DNA of 64,000 nt from Clostridiales bacterium (GTDB lineage: Bacteria; Bacillota; Clostridia; Christensenellales; CAG-138), in the NCBI GenBank assembly GCA_004556165.1, contig SFIR01000007.1, positions 14,765 through 78,764 of the forward strand. The letters are read 5' to 3'. Below, in pieces: positions 35,565-44,250 of this stretch. The notes under the pieces were generated by a model, which had not been told where the DNA came from, made no database searches, and saw nothing but the letters and a program-made list of their open reading frames with translations. The stretch's first letter is position 1. Each line of letters opens with the position of its first letter. The translations under genes and the position numbers were made by a program.

Positions 35565-36329
35565 ATGAAAAAGGAACGAAAAAACGCCGCACAAGGCCAA
35601 AAAGGGTTTGTCGGATCTGTTCTGCTTGCAAATGCAGATTGGGATAGGGTTAAATTGATTGAGGACTTACAATCACAATGGGGTATTTGCGTGGAGGAAA
35701 GCGAAGGCCAACGAGATAATCAAATGGTATTTCATGTCGGAAAAATGATTGCCGCCGTTGCCCTAATACCTGCGCCCGTTCCGGGAAATGAGGCGGAAGA
35801 AAATGCCGCAGGTAATTACCTTTGGCCGGGAGCGGTCGAAGCCGCTGAAAATCATAAAGCACATCTCGTGGCGGCCATAATGGGGACGGAGCCAAACATG
35901 ATCGAGCAGGGCAAATTGTTTGTAAAGCTGCTTGCATGCTGCTGCAATCAAAAGAATGTGCTGGGCATATACAGCAGCGGAACGGTATTCGAACCTCAAT
36001 TTTACGAAGATTGCGCCCAGGTTATGAAGGATGATGAATTGCCGCTTCTGAATTGGATTTGGTTCGGCTTATGGCGCAGAAAAAACGGCATTTGCTGCTA
36101 CACTTACGGAATGGACGTCTTTGGAAAGGATGAAATGGAAGTGCTGGACGCAAATGCAAATCCTTCCGATGTACGGAATTTCCTGCTCAATTTGGCAGCC
36201 TATGTATTGGAAAATGATGTAACACTTAAAAAAGGAGAAACGATTGGCTTCTCCGAAGAGGATAAGCACTCCATCACTCGCAGCAAGGGGGCAGCATTAC
36301 CCGGGAAGACCTTAAAGATAAGCTATTAA
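35565..36329 (+). CDS. DUF4261 domain protein
   Basis: A 254-residue cytosolic protein. The C-terminal part with YTYGMDVFGKDEMEVLD, LAAYVLENDVTLKKGETIGF and SEEDKHSITRSKG is a DUF4261 domain. The N-terminal part (GFVGSVLLANADWDRVKLI) matches the fuller versions of the family. Function unknown. GGGGAGG lies seven to eight bases before ATG 35565; an in-frame TTG at 35550 lies upstream of the ribosome binding site and is rejected. The 171-base gap before it holds no recognisable gene. Confidence 0.8.
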   Translation: MKKERKNAAQGQKGFVGSVLLANADWDRVKLIEDLQSQWGICVEESEGQRDNQMVFHVGKMIAAVALIPAPVPGNEAEENAAGNYLWPGAVEAAENHKAHLVAAIMGTEPNMIEQGKLFVKLLACCCNQKNVLGIYSSGTVFEPQFYEDCAQVMKDDELPLLNWIWFGLWRRKNGICCYTYGMDVFGKDEMEVLDANANPSDVRNFLLNLAAYVLENDVTLKKGETIGFSEEDKHSITRSKGAALPGKTLKISY

Positions 36330-36371
36330 GCCCGTGCAAGGCACAATGCTTTGCCGCAGGCTGATATAAAA

Positions 36372-37361
36372 CTAAAAACCATACGAGCTTTCAAGCTCAT
36401 CCATCGTTCCGAAGGTACAGCCCATTTCAATCATCTCATCAAGCATCAGGGGCAGCAGCTCCACGCTTTCATCGGAGGTTTCGTGCGCAAGGAAGATCAG
36501 CGGCTTGCCTGCGCTGATTGCCATTCTAAGCGTGCTTCTGAATGAGGAAAGCAGGTATTCCTTTTCAGGCAGATTATCAACATTCCCTGCGGGCCAGCGG
36601 TCGTTATCCCCAAAGGTCCAGTCAAAATAAAGCCATCCGTCAGCGGTTACCTCCTGTTTGCAGTCCAACCGTAAAGCCTTTGGAATATAAGGATTGTTGC
36701 TGCCGCCCGGAAAGCGCAGTATCCTGCACGGAGGCTCAGAACCGGTTGCACGAATGAAAGCATCAACCCATTGGTCAATATCCTGCATGAATGCTTCGGC
36801 GGAAGCATATATCTGCTTCATTTCATGGGAATAGGTATGGCAGCAGACCAGATGCCCGGCATTGAGCATATCAACAATCATATCCGGATGCCTGTCGATG
36901 AAATAGCCCACGGTGAAAAAGGATGCTTTTATACCGTAATCTTCAAGGACTTGCAATATCGTACCCGTGTTATTGCATGGGCCGTCATCAAATGTCAGGT
37001 AAATGCGAAGGTTTTCGGCTTCGGCTGTCGGTTTCTCAGTGGCATGCGCGTCCTGCTCATCGGTCGGAACGGAAGTCGGCGTATCGGTCGGCAAAGAAGT
37101 CGGCACGTCGGTCGGCAAAGAAGTCGGCACGCCGGTCGGTAAAGAAGTCGGCACGTCGGTCGGTAAAGAAGTCGGCACGTCGGTCGGCATGAAAGCAGGT
37201 TCTTCGGACGGCACGGAAGTCGGTTCGGCAGTGGGAGCAGCGGTTTCATTCGCATCGGGATTAACGGGGGTGCCGCCGCAGCCGGTGAGCATAAGGCTCA
37301 CGGAGAGCACGAGCGCAAGGAGGACGGAGATAATTCGGATGGATTTTCTTATAACAGCCAT
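36372..37361 (-). CDS. Lipoprotein polysaccharide deacetylase with proline/threonine repeat linker
   Basis: A 329-residue exported protein. A signal peptide ends in the lipobox LTGC with C28. Residues about 50-105 are a low-complexity linker of eight-residue repeats (PTSLPTDV and variants). The NodB catalytic domain starts near residue 117: YLTFDDGPCNN (aspartates), CCHTYSHEM (metal histidines) and RFPGGSNN. Family members remove acetyl groups from peptidoglycan or other cell-wall glycans. The linker would hold the enzyme away from the membrane. Confidence 0.9.
   Translation of the reverse strand: MAVIRKSIRIISVLLALVLSVSLMLTGCGGTPVNPDANETAAPTAEPTSVPSEEPAFMPTDVPTSLPTDVPTSLPTGVPTSLPTDVPTSLPTDTPTSVPTDEQDAHATEKPTAEAENLRIYLTFDDGPCNNTGTILQVLEDYGIKASFFTVGYFIDRHPDMIVDMLNAGHLVCCHTYSHEMKQIYASAEAFMQDIDQWVDAFIRATGSEPPCRILRFPGGSNNPYIPKALRLDCKQEVTADGWLYFDWTFGDNDRWPAGNVDNLPEKEYLLSSFRSTLRMAISAGKPLIFLAHETSDESVELLPLMLDEMIEMGCTFGTMDELESSYGF
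37061..37189 (-). repeat. In-frame 24-base tandem repeats in the deacetylase linker
   Basis: Five full 24-base units at 37061, 37085, 37109, 37133 and 37157 and a partial one at 37181. Units 2-5 differ at only a few positions. Each encodes eight residues of the type PTDVPTSL. Copy number could vary by slippage without breaking the frame. Confidence 0.9.
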
Positions 37362-37580
37362 GATTCCTCGATTTGATTACAGGTCTTGCTTTCCTTGCAT
37401 AATATCATCGTCAAACTCCGCTGTCAACGCAAAACGACATCATTTAACAAAGAACTCACAATTTAATATACGATTCATCCGTGGCAGCGAATACAGCCGG
37501 ATACGGTCGAGGCGAACCGCATAATGTACATATTCTGCAATATATTTTGAGGAAAATGCTCAAATGTATGCAAATTACTG

Positions 37581-37586
37581 TATAAT
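37581..37586 (+). promoter_or_regulatory. Possible -10 element of the methionine gamma-lyase gene
   Basis: TATAAT 71 bases before the ATG; no good -35 hexamer at the right distance. The rest of the 295-base gap back to 37362 shows nothing else. Confidence 0.4.
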
Positions 37587-37656
37587 ACGAATTGATGCAT
37601 ATCGGGAGCTTCCGGTATGCCGAAAAAATGTCAGATTCAATTATCAGGAGGCTATT

Positions 37657-38853
37657 ATGGAGAAGAACCAGGGCTTCGCAACGAAGCAAATACATGTCGG
37701 AAAGGTCGAGATACCCGGTATCGCACCGCTTGCAACTCCGATCTTCCAGACCTCGACCTTTGAATTCGAGACCACTTCCGAGGGCGCAAGGCGTTTCGCA
37801 GGCGAGGAGCAGGGCTATATCTACACCCGTCTCGGCAATCCCAACACCGCAAAGATCGGTGCGAAGCTCGCAGCGCTTGAGCATGCCGAAGCAGGCATGG
37901 CAATGGCAAGCGGCATGGGCGCAGTAACCACCGTAATGTGGACGGCGCTCAAGGCAGGCGATCATCTGCTTGCGGACGATACCCTATACGGCTGCACCTT
38001 CTCCTATTTCACCCATGGTCTTACCCGCTGCGGTATCGACGTCACCCTCGTAAATTTTGAGGATCTCGATGCAGTCCGCGCGGCCATCCGCCCCAATACT
38101 AAGGTTTTCTATTTCGAGACCCCGACCAATCCGAGCCTCAAGCTCATAGATATCGAAGCCATTTCCAAGCTCGCCCATGAGACCTGCCCCGAAGCAAAGG
38201 TTATCGTTGATAATACCTTTGCCACTCCGTATATCCAGAGACCTCTCGACCTCGGCGCCGATGTCGTCATCCACAGCGCAACCAAATATCTCAACGGTCA
38301 CGGAGACGTCATTGCGGGCATGGCAGCAGGCAAAGCCGATTTCATAACTGAGTGCAGCATGTTCGGCCTTAAGGATATGACAGGCGCAGTCCTCGGTCCC
38401 TTTGAAGCATACCTTATCGACCGCGGTCTTAAAACCCTCGATATTCGCGTTCAGAAGCATTGCGACAATGCTATGAAGGTTGCCCGTTTCCTTGAAAGCC
38501 ATCCGGCAGTCGCTAACGTCAGCTATCCCGGCCTTGAGAGCCATCCCCGTCATGAGCTTGCAAAGAAGCAGATGGAGCATGGCTTCGGCGGCATCGTAAC
38601 ATTTGAGCTCAAGTGCGGCCGCGAAAAGAGCGCGGAGTTCGTAAATTCCCTGAAGCTCTGCACTATCGCCGTCAGCCTCGGCGATGCAGAGACCCTTATC
38701 GAGCATCCTGCGACTATGACCCACAGCACCTACACTCCCGAAGCGCTTGCACAGGCAGGTATCGGCGAGAGCATGCTGCGCCTCAGCGTCGGCCTTGAAG
38801 ATGCCGAGGATATAATTGCGGACCTCAAGGAAGGTCTCGACAGAATCAAATAA
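37657..38853 (+). CDS. megL: Methionine gamma-lyase
   Basis: A 398-residue pyridoxal-phosphate enzyme of the Cys/Met metabolism family that splits methionine into methanethiol, ammonia and 2-oxobutyrate. The lysine that binds the cofactor is in SATKYLNGHGDVIAG. The sequence DDTLYGCTFSYF contains the cysteine at the place that marks methionine gamma-lyase rather than cystathionine lyases. RLGNPNTAKIGAKLAALE is the usual phosphate-binding region. Start ATG 37657 has CAGGAGG upstream; the frame is open earlier. It is a single-gene unit with a terminator. Cystathionine gamma-lyase is the main alternative. Confidence 0.88.
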   Translation: MEKNQGFATKQIHVGKVEIPGIAPLATPIFQTSTFEFETTSEGARRFAGEEQGYIYTRLGNPNTAKIGAKLAALEHAEAGMAMASGMGAVTTVMWTALKAGDHLLADDTLYGCTFSYFTHGLTRCGIDVTLVNFEDLDAVRAAIRPNTKVFYFETPTNPSLKLIDIEAISKLAHETCPEAKVIVDNTFATPYIQRPLDLGADVVIHSATKYLNGHGDVIAGMAAGKADFITECSMFGLKDMTGAVLGPFEAYLIDRGLKTLDIRVQKHCDNAMKVARFLESHPAVANVSYPGLESHPRHELAKKQMEHGFGGIVTFELKCGREKSAEFVNSLKLCTIAVSLGDAETLIEHPATMTHSTYTPEALAQAGIGESMLRLSVGLEDAEDIIADLKEGLDRIK

Positions 38854-38868
38854 TTTTTGAATGTTCAG

Positions 38869-38900
38869 AAAAGCAGGGGCAGACCGCTTCCTGCTTTTTT
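38869..38900 (+). terminator. Rho-independent terminator after megL
   Basis: AAAAGCAGG (38869-38877) pairs with CCTGCTTTT (38890-38898), T-run to 38900. Confidence 0.9.
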
Positions 38901-39144
38901 GCGTCCTTATGGGTTCGGGCAATCCTTCGGTGCATGAACGGATGCTCGGATGATGCCTTTGAATTTAATTATACCCAATGAATTGCAGAAGGGAATTTAA
39001 ATATACTATTCAACATGTATAATATAAATGAAGTCGGGTACTTGAAATCCGGAAGGGTTTTCTGTTAGCATAGCATTATCGGAGATCTTTGAAAACCGAC
39101 GGAAAACAGCGGTAATTTCGGACAGAGCATTATCGGGAGGTACC
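38901..39144 (+). promoter_or_regulatory. Upstream region of the pur operon
   Basis: TATAAT at 39018-39023 with only a weak -35 (TTTAAA near 38996). The 120-base leader holds a direct repeat of GCATTATCGG (around 39072 and 39127), the second copy next to the purE ribosome binding site. I see no match to the guanine/adenine riboswitch or the PRPP riboswitch, and no clear PurR box pair. Confidence 0.4.
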
Positions 39145-39639
39145 ATGAAAAAAGTCGCAGTCATTATGGGCAGTGCAAATGATTTTGATGTCGTTAAGAA
39201 GGCGGCGGATAGGCTCGGAGAAATGAACATCCCGTATGAAATGCGCGTGATGTCGGCGCACCGTACCGCAGGGGATGTGCTGGAATTCGCAAGGAATGCG
39301 CGCAGCGAGGGCTTCGGTGTTATCATCGCATGCGCAGGCATGGCGGCGCATCTTGCCGGATTCATTGCCGCGAATACGACCCTTCCCGTCATAGGCGTAC
39401 CCTTGAAATCCAATGCGCTTGACGGCATGGATGCTCTGCTTGCAACGGTGCAGATGCCCACAGGCATACCCGTAGCTGCGGTCGCGGTGGACGGCGCAGC
39501 CAATGCAGCTATACTCGCAGCGGAGATACTCGCTCTTTCGGACGAGTGTATCGCTGAACGACTCGTGAAAATGCGAGATGAGATGGCGGAGGGCGTCAGG
39601 GAAAAGGACCGCGCTGTCAGAAACTCTAAAATGGAATAG
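39145..39639 (+). CDS. purE: N5-carboxyaminoimidazole ribonucleotide mutase, PurE
   Basis: A 164-residue enzyme that makes 4-carboxy-aminoimidazole ribonucleotide. VAVIMGSANDFDVV and RVMSAHRTAGDVLEFA are the conserved active-site loops. The length and the MGS.ND start fit class I PurE, which normally needs PurK to make its substrate; no purK is in this cluster, so either purK is elsewhere or this PurE works differently. GGGAGG precedes the start. A hairpin with a T-run separates it from purC. Confidence 0.95.
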   Translation: MKKVAVIMGSANDFDVVKKAADRLGEMNIPYEMRVMSAHRTAGDVLEFARNARSEGFGVIIACAGMAAHLAGFIAANTTLPVIGVPLKSNALDGMDALLATVQMPTGIPVAAVAVDGAANAAILAAEILALSDECIAERLVKMRDEMAEGVREKDRAVRNSKME

Positions 39640-39649
39640 AACTATAAGC

Positions 39650-39685
39650 ATAGCCGCATACTTTTTGCGGCTATACTGATTTTTT
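39650..39685 (+). terminator. Terminator-like hairpin between purE and purC
   Basis: ATAGCCGCA (39650-39658) pairs with TGCGGCTAT (39666-39674), then ACTGA and six T. In the middle of an operon this should lower expression of purC and later genes relative to purE, or act as an attenuator. Confidence 0.75.
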
Positions 39686-39728
39686 CGCAGCAAATAAAGA
39701 AAGAATAAAGGAAAAAACGGAGGAAGTC

Positions 39729-40439
39729 ATGGAAAAGACCAATCAGCTCTATGAGGGCAAGGCAAAAAAGGTATATGCGACCGATGTAAAGGATGTTTAT
39801 ATCGTTTCCTATAAGGACGATGCGACCGCATTCAACGGGGAAAAAAAGGGAACCATAGCAGGAAAGGGTGCGATAAACAATGTCGTTACCAATAAGCTCA
39901 TGCAGATGCTCGAAGCAAAGGGTATTCCCACCCATTTCGTTGAACAGCTCAATGAGCGTGAGACTGCGGTCAAGGCCGTAAAGATCGTTCCCCTTGAGGT
40001 CATCGTGCGCAATGTCGCCGCAGGCTCGCTCGCAAAGCGTCTTGGTCTTGCGGAGGGCACTCCCCTTAAAAAGACCGTACTCGAGCTCAGCTACAAGGAT
40101 GATGTGCTCGGCGATCCCATGATAAATAATTATCATGTCTTTGCGCTCGGTCTCTGCACTCCCGAAGAGCTTTCGACCATCGAGAGCTATGCGCTCAAGG
40201 TCAACGAGATTCTTACCGCATTCTTTAAGGAGCTTAACATCGACCTCATAGATTTCAAGCTCGAGTTCGGAAGGCTGAATGACGGCACCATCGTGCTTGC
40301 GGATGAAATATCGCCCGATACCTGCCGCTTCTGGGACAGCACGACCCATGAAAAGCTCGATAAGGACCGTTTCCGCAGGGATCTCGGCAATGTCGAGGGC
40401 GCATATCGGGAAATACTCAGAAGGCTCATGGCTGAATAA
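39729..40439 (+). CDS. purC: SAICAR synthase
   Basis: A 236-residue ATP-dependent ligase joining aspartate to the imidazole intermediate. LYEGKAKKVYATD is the family start, and DFKLEFGRLNDGTIVLADEISPD is the nucleotide-binding part. ACGGAGG lies before the ATG. purF begins eight bases after its stop. Confidence 0.96.
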   Translation: MEKTNQLYEGKAKKVYATDVKDVYIVSYKDDATAFNGEKKGTIAGKGAINNVVTNKLMQMLEAKGIPTHFVEQLNERETAVKAVKIVPLEVIVRNVAAGSLAKRLGLAEGTPLKKTVLELSYKDDVLGDPMINNYHVFALGLCTPEELSTIESYALKVNEILTAFFKELNIDLIDFKLEFGRLNDGTIVLADEISPDTCRFWDSTTHEKLDKDRFRRDLGNVEGAYREILRRLMAE

Positions 40440-40447
40440 GGAATAAT

Positions 40448-41902
40448 ATGGATTCGGAACAGTACATCTTTGATTCGCTGCATGAGGAATGCGGCGTGGT
40501 CGGCATTGCAATGGATAAGCAGAGCGATGTCGCAGCAAGCGCATATTTTGCTCTTTATGCTCTCCAGCACCGCGGTCAGCAGAGCGCAGGCATTGCCGTC
40601 AATGATGACGGCGTAATAAAAGCGCATTGCGATGAGGGTCTCGTAAACGATGTTTTTAATGAAAATATTCTGGCGGAGCTCGGTACGGGACGCATGGCGA
40701 TCGGGCATGTCAGGTACTCGACAACGGGGTATGAACGCAGGCTCAACTGTCAGCCCATGGTCGTAAACCATGTCAAGGGCAGCATGGCGATAGCTCATAA
40801 CGGCAATCTGACGAACGATGCGGAGCTTCGCGAGGAGCTGGAGCTTGCAGGCTCCATCTTCCATGCCACCACCGATACAGAGGTCATCGCATACACCGTC
40901 ACAAAGGAAAGGCTGACCGCTTCATCCATCGAAGAGGCAATCTCAAGGGCAATGGATAGGCTCAAGGGCGCGTATTCGATAGTCGTAATGAGCCCGAGAA
41001 AGCTCATCGCGGCACGGGATGAGCATGGCTTCCGTCCGCTCTGCATGGGCGTATTTCCTAAGGGCGGCTTTGCCTTTGCTTCGGAGACCTGTGCGCTCGA
41101 TGCGATGGGAGCAAAATACCTCCGCGATGTCGAACCGGGTGAGATCGTCATCGTAAGCGACGGCAAGGTTGAATCGAGAAGGGAACATTGCGGCAAGTGC
41201 AAGCCCTCCCTCTGCGTATTTGAATACATCTATTTCGCACGTCCCGACAGCTATATAGAGGGCTGCTCGGTGCATGCTGCGCGTAAGCGTGCCGGCGCGT
41301 TCCTTGCGCTCGAGCATCCCGTACAGGCGGATGTCGTTATCGGCGTACCCGATTCCGGCCTCGATGCCGCGCTCGGCTTTGCGCAGCAATCCGGCATACC
41401 CTACGGCGTCGGATTCATTAAGAATAAATACATCGGCAGAACCTTCATCGTCCCAGTTCAGTCGGAGAGGGAGAAGGGCGTCAGGATAAAGCTAAATCCC
41501 GTTGCCGAAACGGTGAAGGGCAAGCGTGTCGTGCTCATCGACGATTCGATAGTCAGAGGCACGACGATAGCAAGGATTGTCAAGCTCCTCCGCGATGCAG
41601 GCGCAACGGAGGTGCATGTGCGCTCCGCCGCTCCGAAATTCCTGCACCCCTGCTATTTCGGAACCGATGTGCCATCATGTGAAGAGCTTGTCGCATGCAG
41701 GTACAGCGATGAAGAGCTGCCCGAAAAGCTGGGCGTCGATTCGATAGGCTTCCTCAGCATAGAGAATGCAAAGCTGCTTGCAGGAAACGGGCGCCATGAT
41801 TACTGCGTGGGCTGCTTCAGCGGAGAATATCCCTGCGAACCGCCCAAACGCAAATGGGAAAATAAATATTTGAAGAAGATAAGTTCAAACAAGGAGGACT
41901 GA
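40448..41902 (+). CDS. purF: Amidophosphoribosyltransferase (glutamine PRPP amidotransferase)
   Basis: A 484-residue enzyme for the first committed step from PRPP. C15 after a 14-residue propeptide (HEECGVVGIA) would become the N-terminal nucleophile after self-cleavage. The type II glutamine amidotransferase domain is followed by a phosphoribosyltransferase domain with VVLIDDSIVRGTTIARI. Cysteines in CGKCKPSLC and DYCVGCFSGEYPC fit the [4Fe-4S] type known from Bacillus, which is oxygen-sensitive. Confidence 0.96.
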   Translation: MDSEQYIFDSLHEECGVVGIAMDKQSDVAASAYFALYALQHRGQQSAGIAVNDDGVIKAHCDEGLVNDVFNENILAELGTGRMAIGHVRYSTTGYERRLNCQPMVVNHVKGSMAIAHNGNLTNDAELREELELAGSIFHATTDTEVIAYTVTKERLTASSIEEAISRAMDRLKGAYSIVVMSPRKLIAARDEHGFRPLCMGVFPKGGFAFASETCALDAMGAKYLRDVEPGEIVIVSDGKVESRREHCGKCKPSLCVFEYIYFARPDSYIEGCSVHAARKRAGAFLALEHPVQADVVIGVPDSGLDAALGFAQQSGIPYGVGFIKNKYIGRTFIVPVQSEREKGVRIKLNPVAETVKGKRVVLIDDSIVRGTTIARIVKLLRDAGATEVHVRSAAPKFLHPCYFGTDVPSCEELVACRYSDEELPEKLGVDSIGFLSIENAKLLAGNGRHDYCVGCFSGEYPCEPPKRKWENKYLKKISSNKED

Positions 41903-41903
41903 C

Positions 41904-42947
41904 ATGGACAAGGACAGCAGAAGCGAAAGCTACGAAAAGGCAGGCGTGGACATCAGAGCAGGCTACCGTGCGGTGGAGCTGATGAAAAAGCATGTCCTGA
42001 GGACGACAACTCCCGGATGTATTTCGGGCATCGGCAGCTTCGGGGGATTGTTCAGACCCGAGCTTGCCGGAATGAAGGAGCCCATCCTCGTCAGCGGAAC
42101 CGACGGCGTAGGGACGAAGCTAAAGCTTGCGTTCCTGATGAACAGGCATAATACCGTCGGCATAGACTGCACCGCCATGTGCGTCAACGATATAATCTGC
42201 TGCGGAGCAAAGCCCCTGTTCTTCCTTGACTATATCGCACTCGGAAAGAATGTCCCCGAAAGGGTCGCCGAGATCGTCGAGGGCGTGGCTGAGGGCTGCG
42301 TACAGTCCGGCTGCGCGCTCATCGGCGGTGAAACTGCGGAAATGCCCGGTTTCTATCCGCAGGATGAATACGACCTTGCCGGCTTTGCGGTCGGCATCGT
42401 CGATAGGGAAAAAATATTCGATAGCTCCAGCATGGTTCCCGGCGATACCGTCATTGCTCTGCCTTCAAGCGGAGTACATTCAAACGGGTTTTCGCTCGTC
42501 CGCCATGTATTCGGCATGAATACGAACCCCGAGGTAATCCATACGAGGGTCGAAACGCTCGATACCACGCTCGGCGAAGCCCTGCTTGCGCCGACGAAGA
42601 TCTATGTGAAGCCCGTTCTCGCTCTCGCGGAGGAAGTGAAGATCAAGGGCTGCGCCCATATCACCGGCGGCGGCTTTTATGAAAACATACCGCGCTGCCT
42701 TAAAGAGGGCATCGGCGTGAAGATAGAAAGAGCCGCGCTCCGGATACTTCCCCTGTTCGACCTCATCCAAAAGACGGGCAATATCCCCGAAAGGGATATG
42801 TTCAATACCTTTAATATGGGTGTGGGCATGTGCCTCATCGTTGCCCGTGAGGATGCGGAGCGTGCGCTTGAGGTGCTGAAAGCAAACGGAGAGGACGCCT
42901 ATATCATCGGCGAGACGGTACTCGGTGAGGGCATAACGATATGTTGA
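41904..42947 (+). CDS. purM: Phosphoribosylformylglycinamidine cyclo-ligase
   Basis: A 347-residue ATP-dependent AIR synthetase. SYEKAGVDIRAGYRAVELMK is the family start; GTDGVGTKLKLAF and LIGGETAEMPGFY are active-site segments. It starts one base after the purF stop, and its last seven bases overlap purN, so translation is coupled. Confidence 0.96.
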   Translation: MDKDSRSESYEKAGVDIRAGYRAVELMKKHVLRTTTPGCISGIGSFGGLFRPELAGMKEPILVSGTDGVGTKLKLAFLMNRHNTVGIDCTAMCVNDIICCGAKPLFFLDYIALGKNVPERVAEIVEGVAEGCVQSGCALIGGETAEMPGFYPQDEYDLAGFAVGIVDREKIFDSSSMVPGDTVIALPSSGVHSNGFSLVRHVFGMNTNPEVIHTRVETLDTTLGEALLAPTKIYVKPVLALAEEVKIKGCAHITGGGFYENIPRCLKEGIGVKIERAALRILPLFDLIQKTGNIPERDMFNTFNMGVGMCLIVAREDAERALEVLKANGEDAYIIGETVLGEGITIC

Positions 42948-43543
42948 CGCCTCGTGCAGCCGTACTCGTCTCCGGCGGTGGGACAAACCTTCAAGTCATT
43001 CTCGATAAAAGGGGAACGGTGATAAAGTCGGGCGAGGTCGCGCTGGTCGTATCGAATAAGCCCGGTGCTTTCGCGCTTGAGCGCGCGGAAAAGGCAGGGA
43101 TAGAGAATGTTTATATCCCGTATGACCGCAAAAAGCCGGAAGAATTCGAGCAAGAGCTTGAAAGGCTTTTGAAGCTGAGAAGCATTGACGTTATCGTGCT
43201 TGCCGGCTTTCTTGCGATACTGAGCGAGAATTTTGTCGAAAAATACCCGAAGCGCATAATCAATATCCATCCCTCCCTGATACCGTCATTCTGCGGCAAG
43301 GGGTATTACGGATTAAAGGTACATGAAGCCGCCCTTGAAAGGGGAGTTAAGCTCACGGGCGCAACGGTGCATTTCGTGAACGGGATTCCGGATGGCGGCG
43401 AGATAATCGCGCAGAGGGCGGTTGAGGTGCTCCCGGGGGATACCCCGGAAAAGCTGCAAAGGCGCGTCATGGAACAGGCGGAATGGGAGCTTCTGCCGGA
43501 GGCGCTTGAAAAGGTATTTAAGGAACTGAAGGAGAAAGAATGA
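42941..43543 (+). CDS. purN: Phosphoribosylglycinamide formyltransferase
   Basis: A 200-residue folate-dependent enzyme for the third step. AAVLVSGGGTNLQVILD is the phosphate-binding start, NIHPSLIPSFCGKGYYGLKV contains the catalytic asparagine and histidine, and GIPDGGEIIAQ holds the catalytic aspartate. It overlaps purM by seven bases and the next gene by an ATGA. Confidence 0.96.
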   Translation: MLTPRAAVLVSGGGTNLQVILDKRGTVIKSGEVALVVSNKPGAFALERAEKAGIENVYIPYDRKKPEEFEQELERLLKLRSIDVIVLAGFLAILSENFVEKYPKRIINIHPSLIPSFCGKGYYGLKVHEAALERGVKLTGATVHFVNGIPDGGEIIAQRAVEVLPGDTPEKLQRRVMEQAEWELLPEALEKVFKELKEKE

Positions 43544-44238
43544 TGGAGCTTTTTGAATATCTCAAAGGCAATACCTATCCCGGAAGGGGAATACTTATCG
43601 GCAAGGGCGGAGAGGACGGCAACACCACCGTCACCGCCTATTTCATCATGGGCAGGAGCATAAACAGCCGCAACCGCATCTTTGAAGCAACCTCCGACGG
43701 CATAAGGACCAAGGCATTTGATGAGAGCAAATGCGTTGACCCAAGCCTCATAATCTATTCGCCGGTGAGGAGATTTGAAAATAAGCTCATCGTTACGAAC
43801 GGCGACCAGACCGATACCATCCATGATGCTCTTTCCCACGGCGGCAGCTTTGAAAGCGCACTCATGACGCGAGAATTTGAGCCCGATGCGCCGAATTTTA
43901 CACCGCGCATCAGCGGTATCTCGGATGAAAACGGGTATGAGCTCAGCATCCTGAAGACCGTACCCGGTGAAAACAGGGGCAAAAAGAGCATAAGGTGCTT
44001 CTATTGCTATGATTTTGAAAGGGGTATTGCGCATATTATCCACACCTACGAGCATGACGGCGAGCCCATACCGACCTTCGAGGGCGAGCCGAGGAGATTT
44101 GCGCTGCCCGAGCTTCCGATAGACGATTTTGCTCTCGGGCTTTGGAATTCTCTGGATAAGGAAAACAGGGTATCCCTGTTCGTGCGCTATACGGAAAACG
44201 GAAGAGAGAATACTAAGATCATCAACAAACAGAACTGA
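43540..44238 (+). CDS. purO: PurO-type IMP cyclohydrolase
   Basis: A 232-residue protein of the IMP cyclohydrolase-like family, best known as archaeal PurO, which closes the ring of FAICAR to give IMP. The segments YPGRGILIGKGGEDGNT, AYFIMGRSINSRNRIF and TNGDQTDTIHDAL are typical. Its place directly before an AICAR transformylase that lacks a cyclohydrolase domain supports the function. Start ATG 43540 overlaps the purN stop (ATGA); ATG 43543 is equally possible. Confidence 0.85.
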   Translation: MMELFEYLKGNTYPGRGILIGKGGEDGNTTVTAYFIMGRSINSRNRIFEATSDGIRTKAFDESKCVDPSLIIYSPVRRFENKLIVTNGDQTDTIHDALSHGGSFESALMTREFEPDAPNFTPRISGISDENGYELSILKTVPGENRGKKSIRCFYCYDFERGIAHIIHTYEHDGEPIPTFEGEPRRFALPELPIDDFALGLWNSLDKENRVSLFVRYTENGRENTKIINKQN

Positions 44239-44250
44239 ATCAGGGGAGAA

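Noticed and set aside
37061..37189. Regular short repeats resembling a CRISPR array
   Set aside because: The 24-base units are back to back with no spacers and are in frame in a coding sequence; no cas genes are present.
39001..39144. Purine or PRPP riboswitch before purE
   Set aside because: The conserved loops of the purine riboswitch and the ykkC-type core are not seen in the leader; only a short direct repeat is present.
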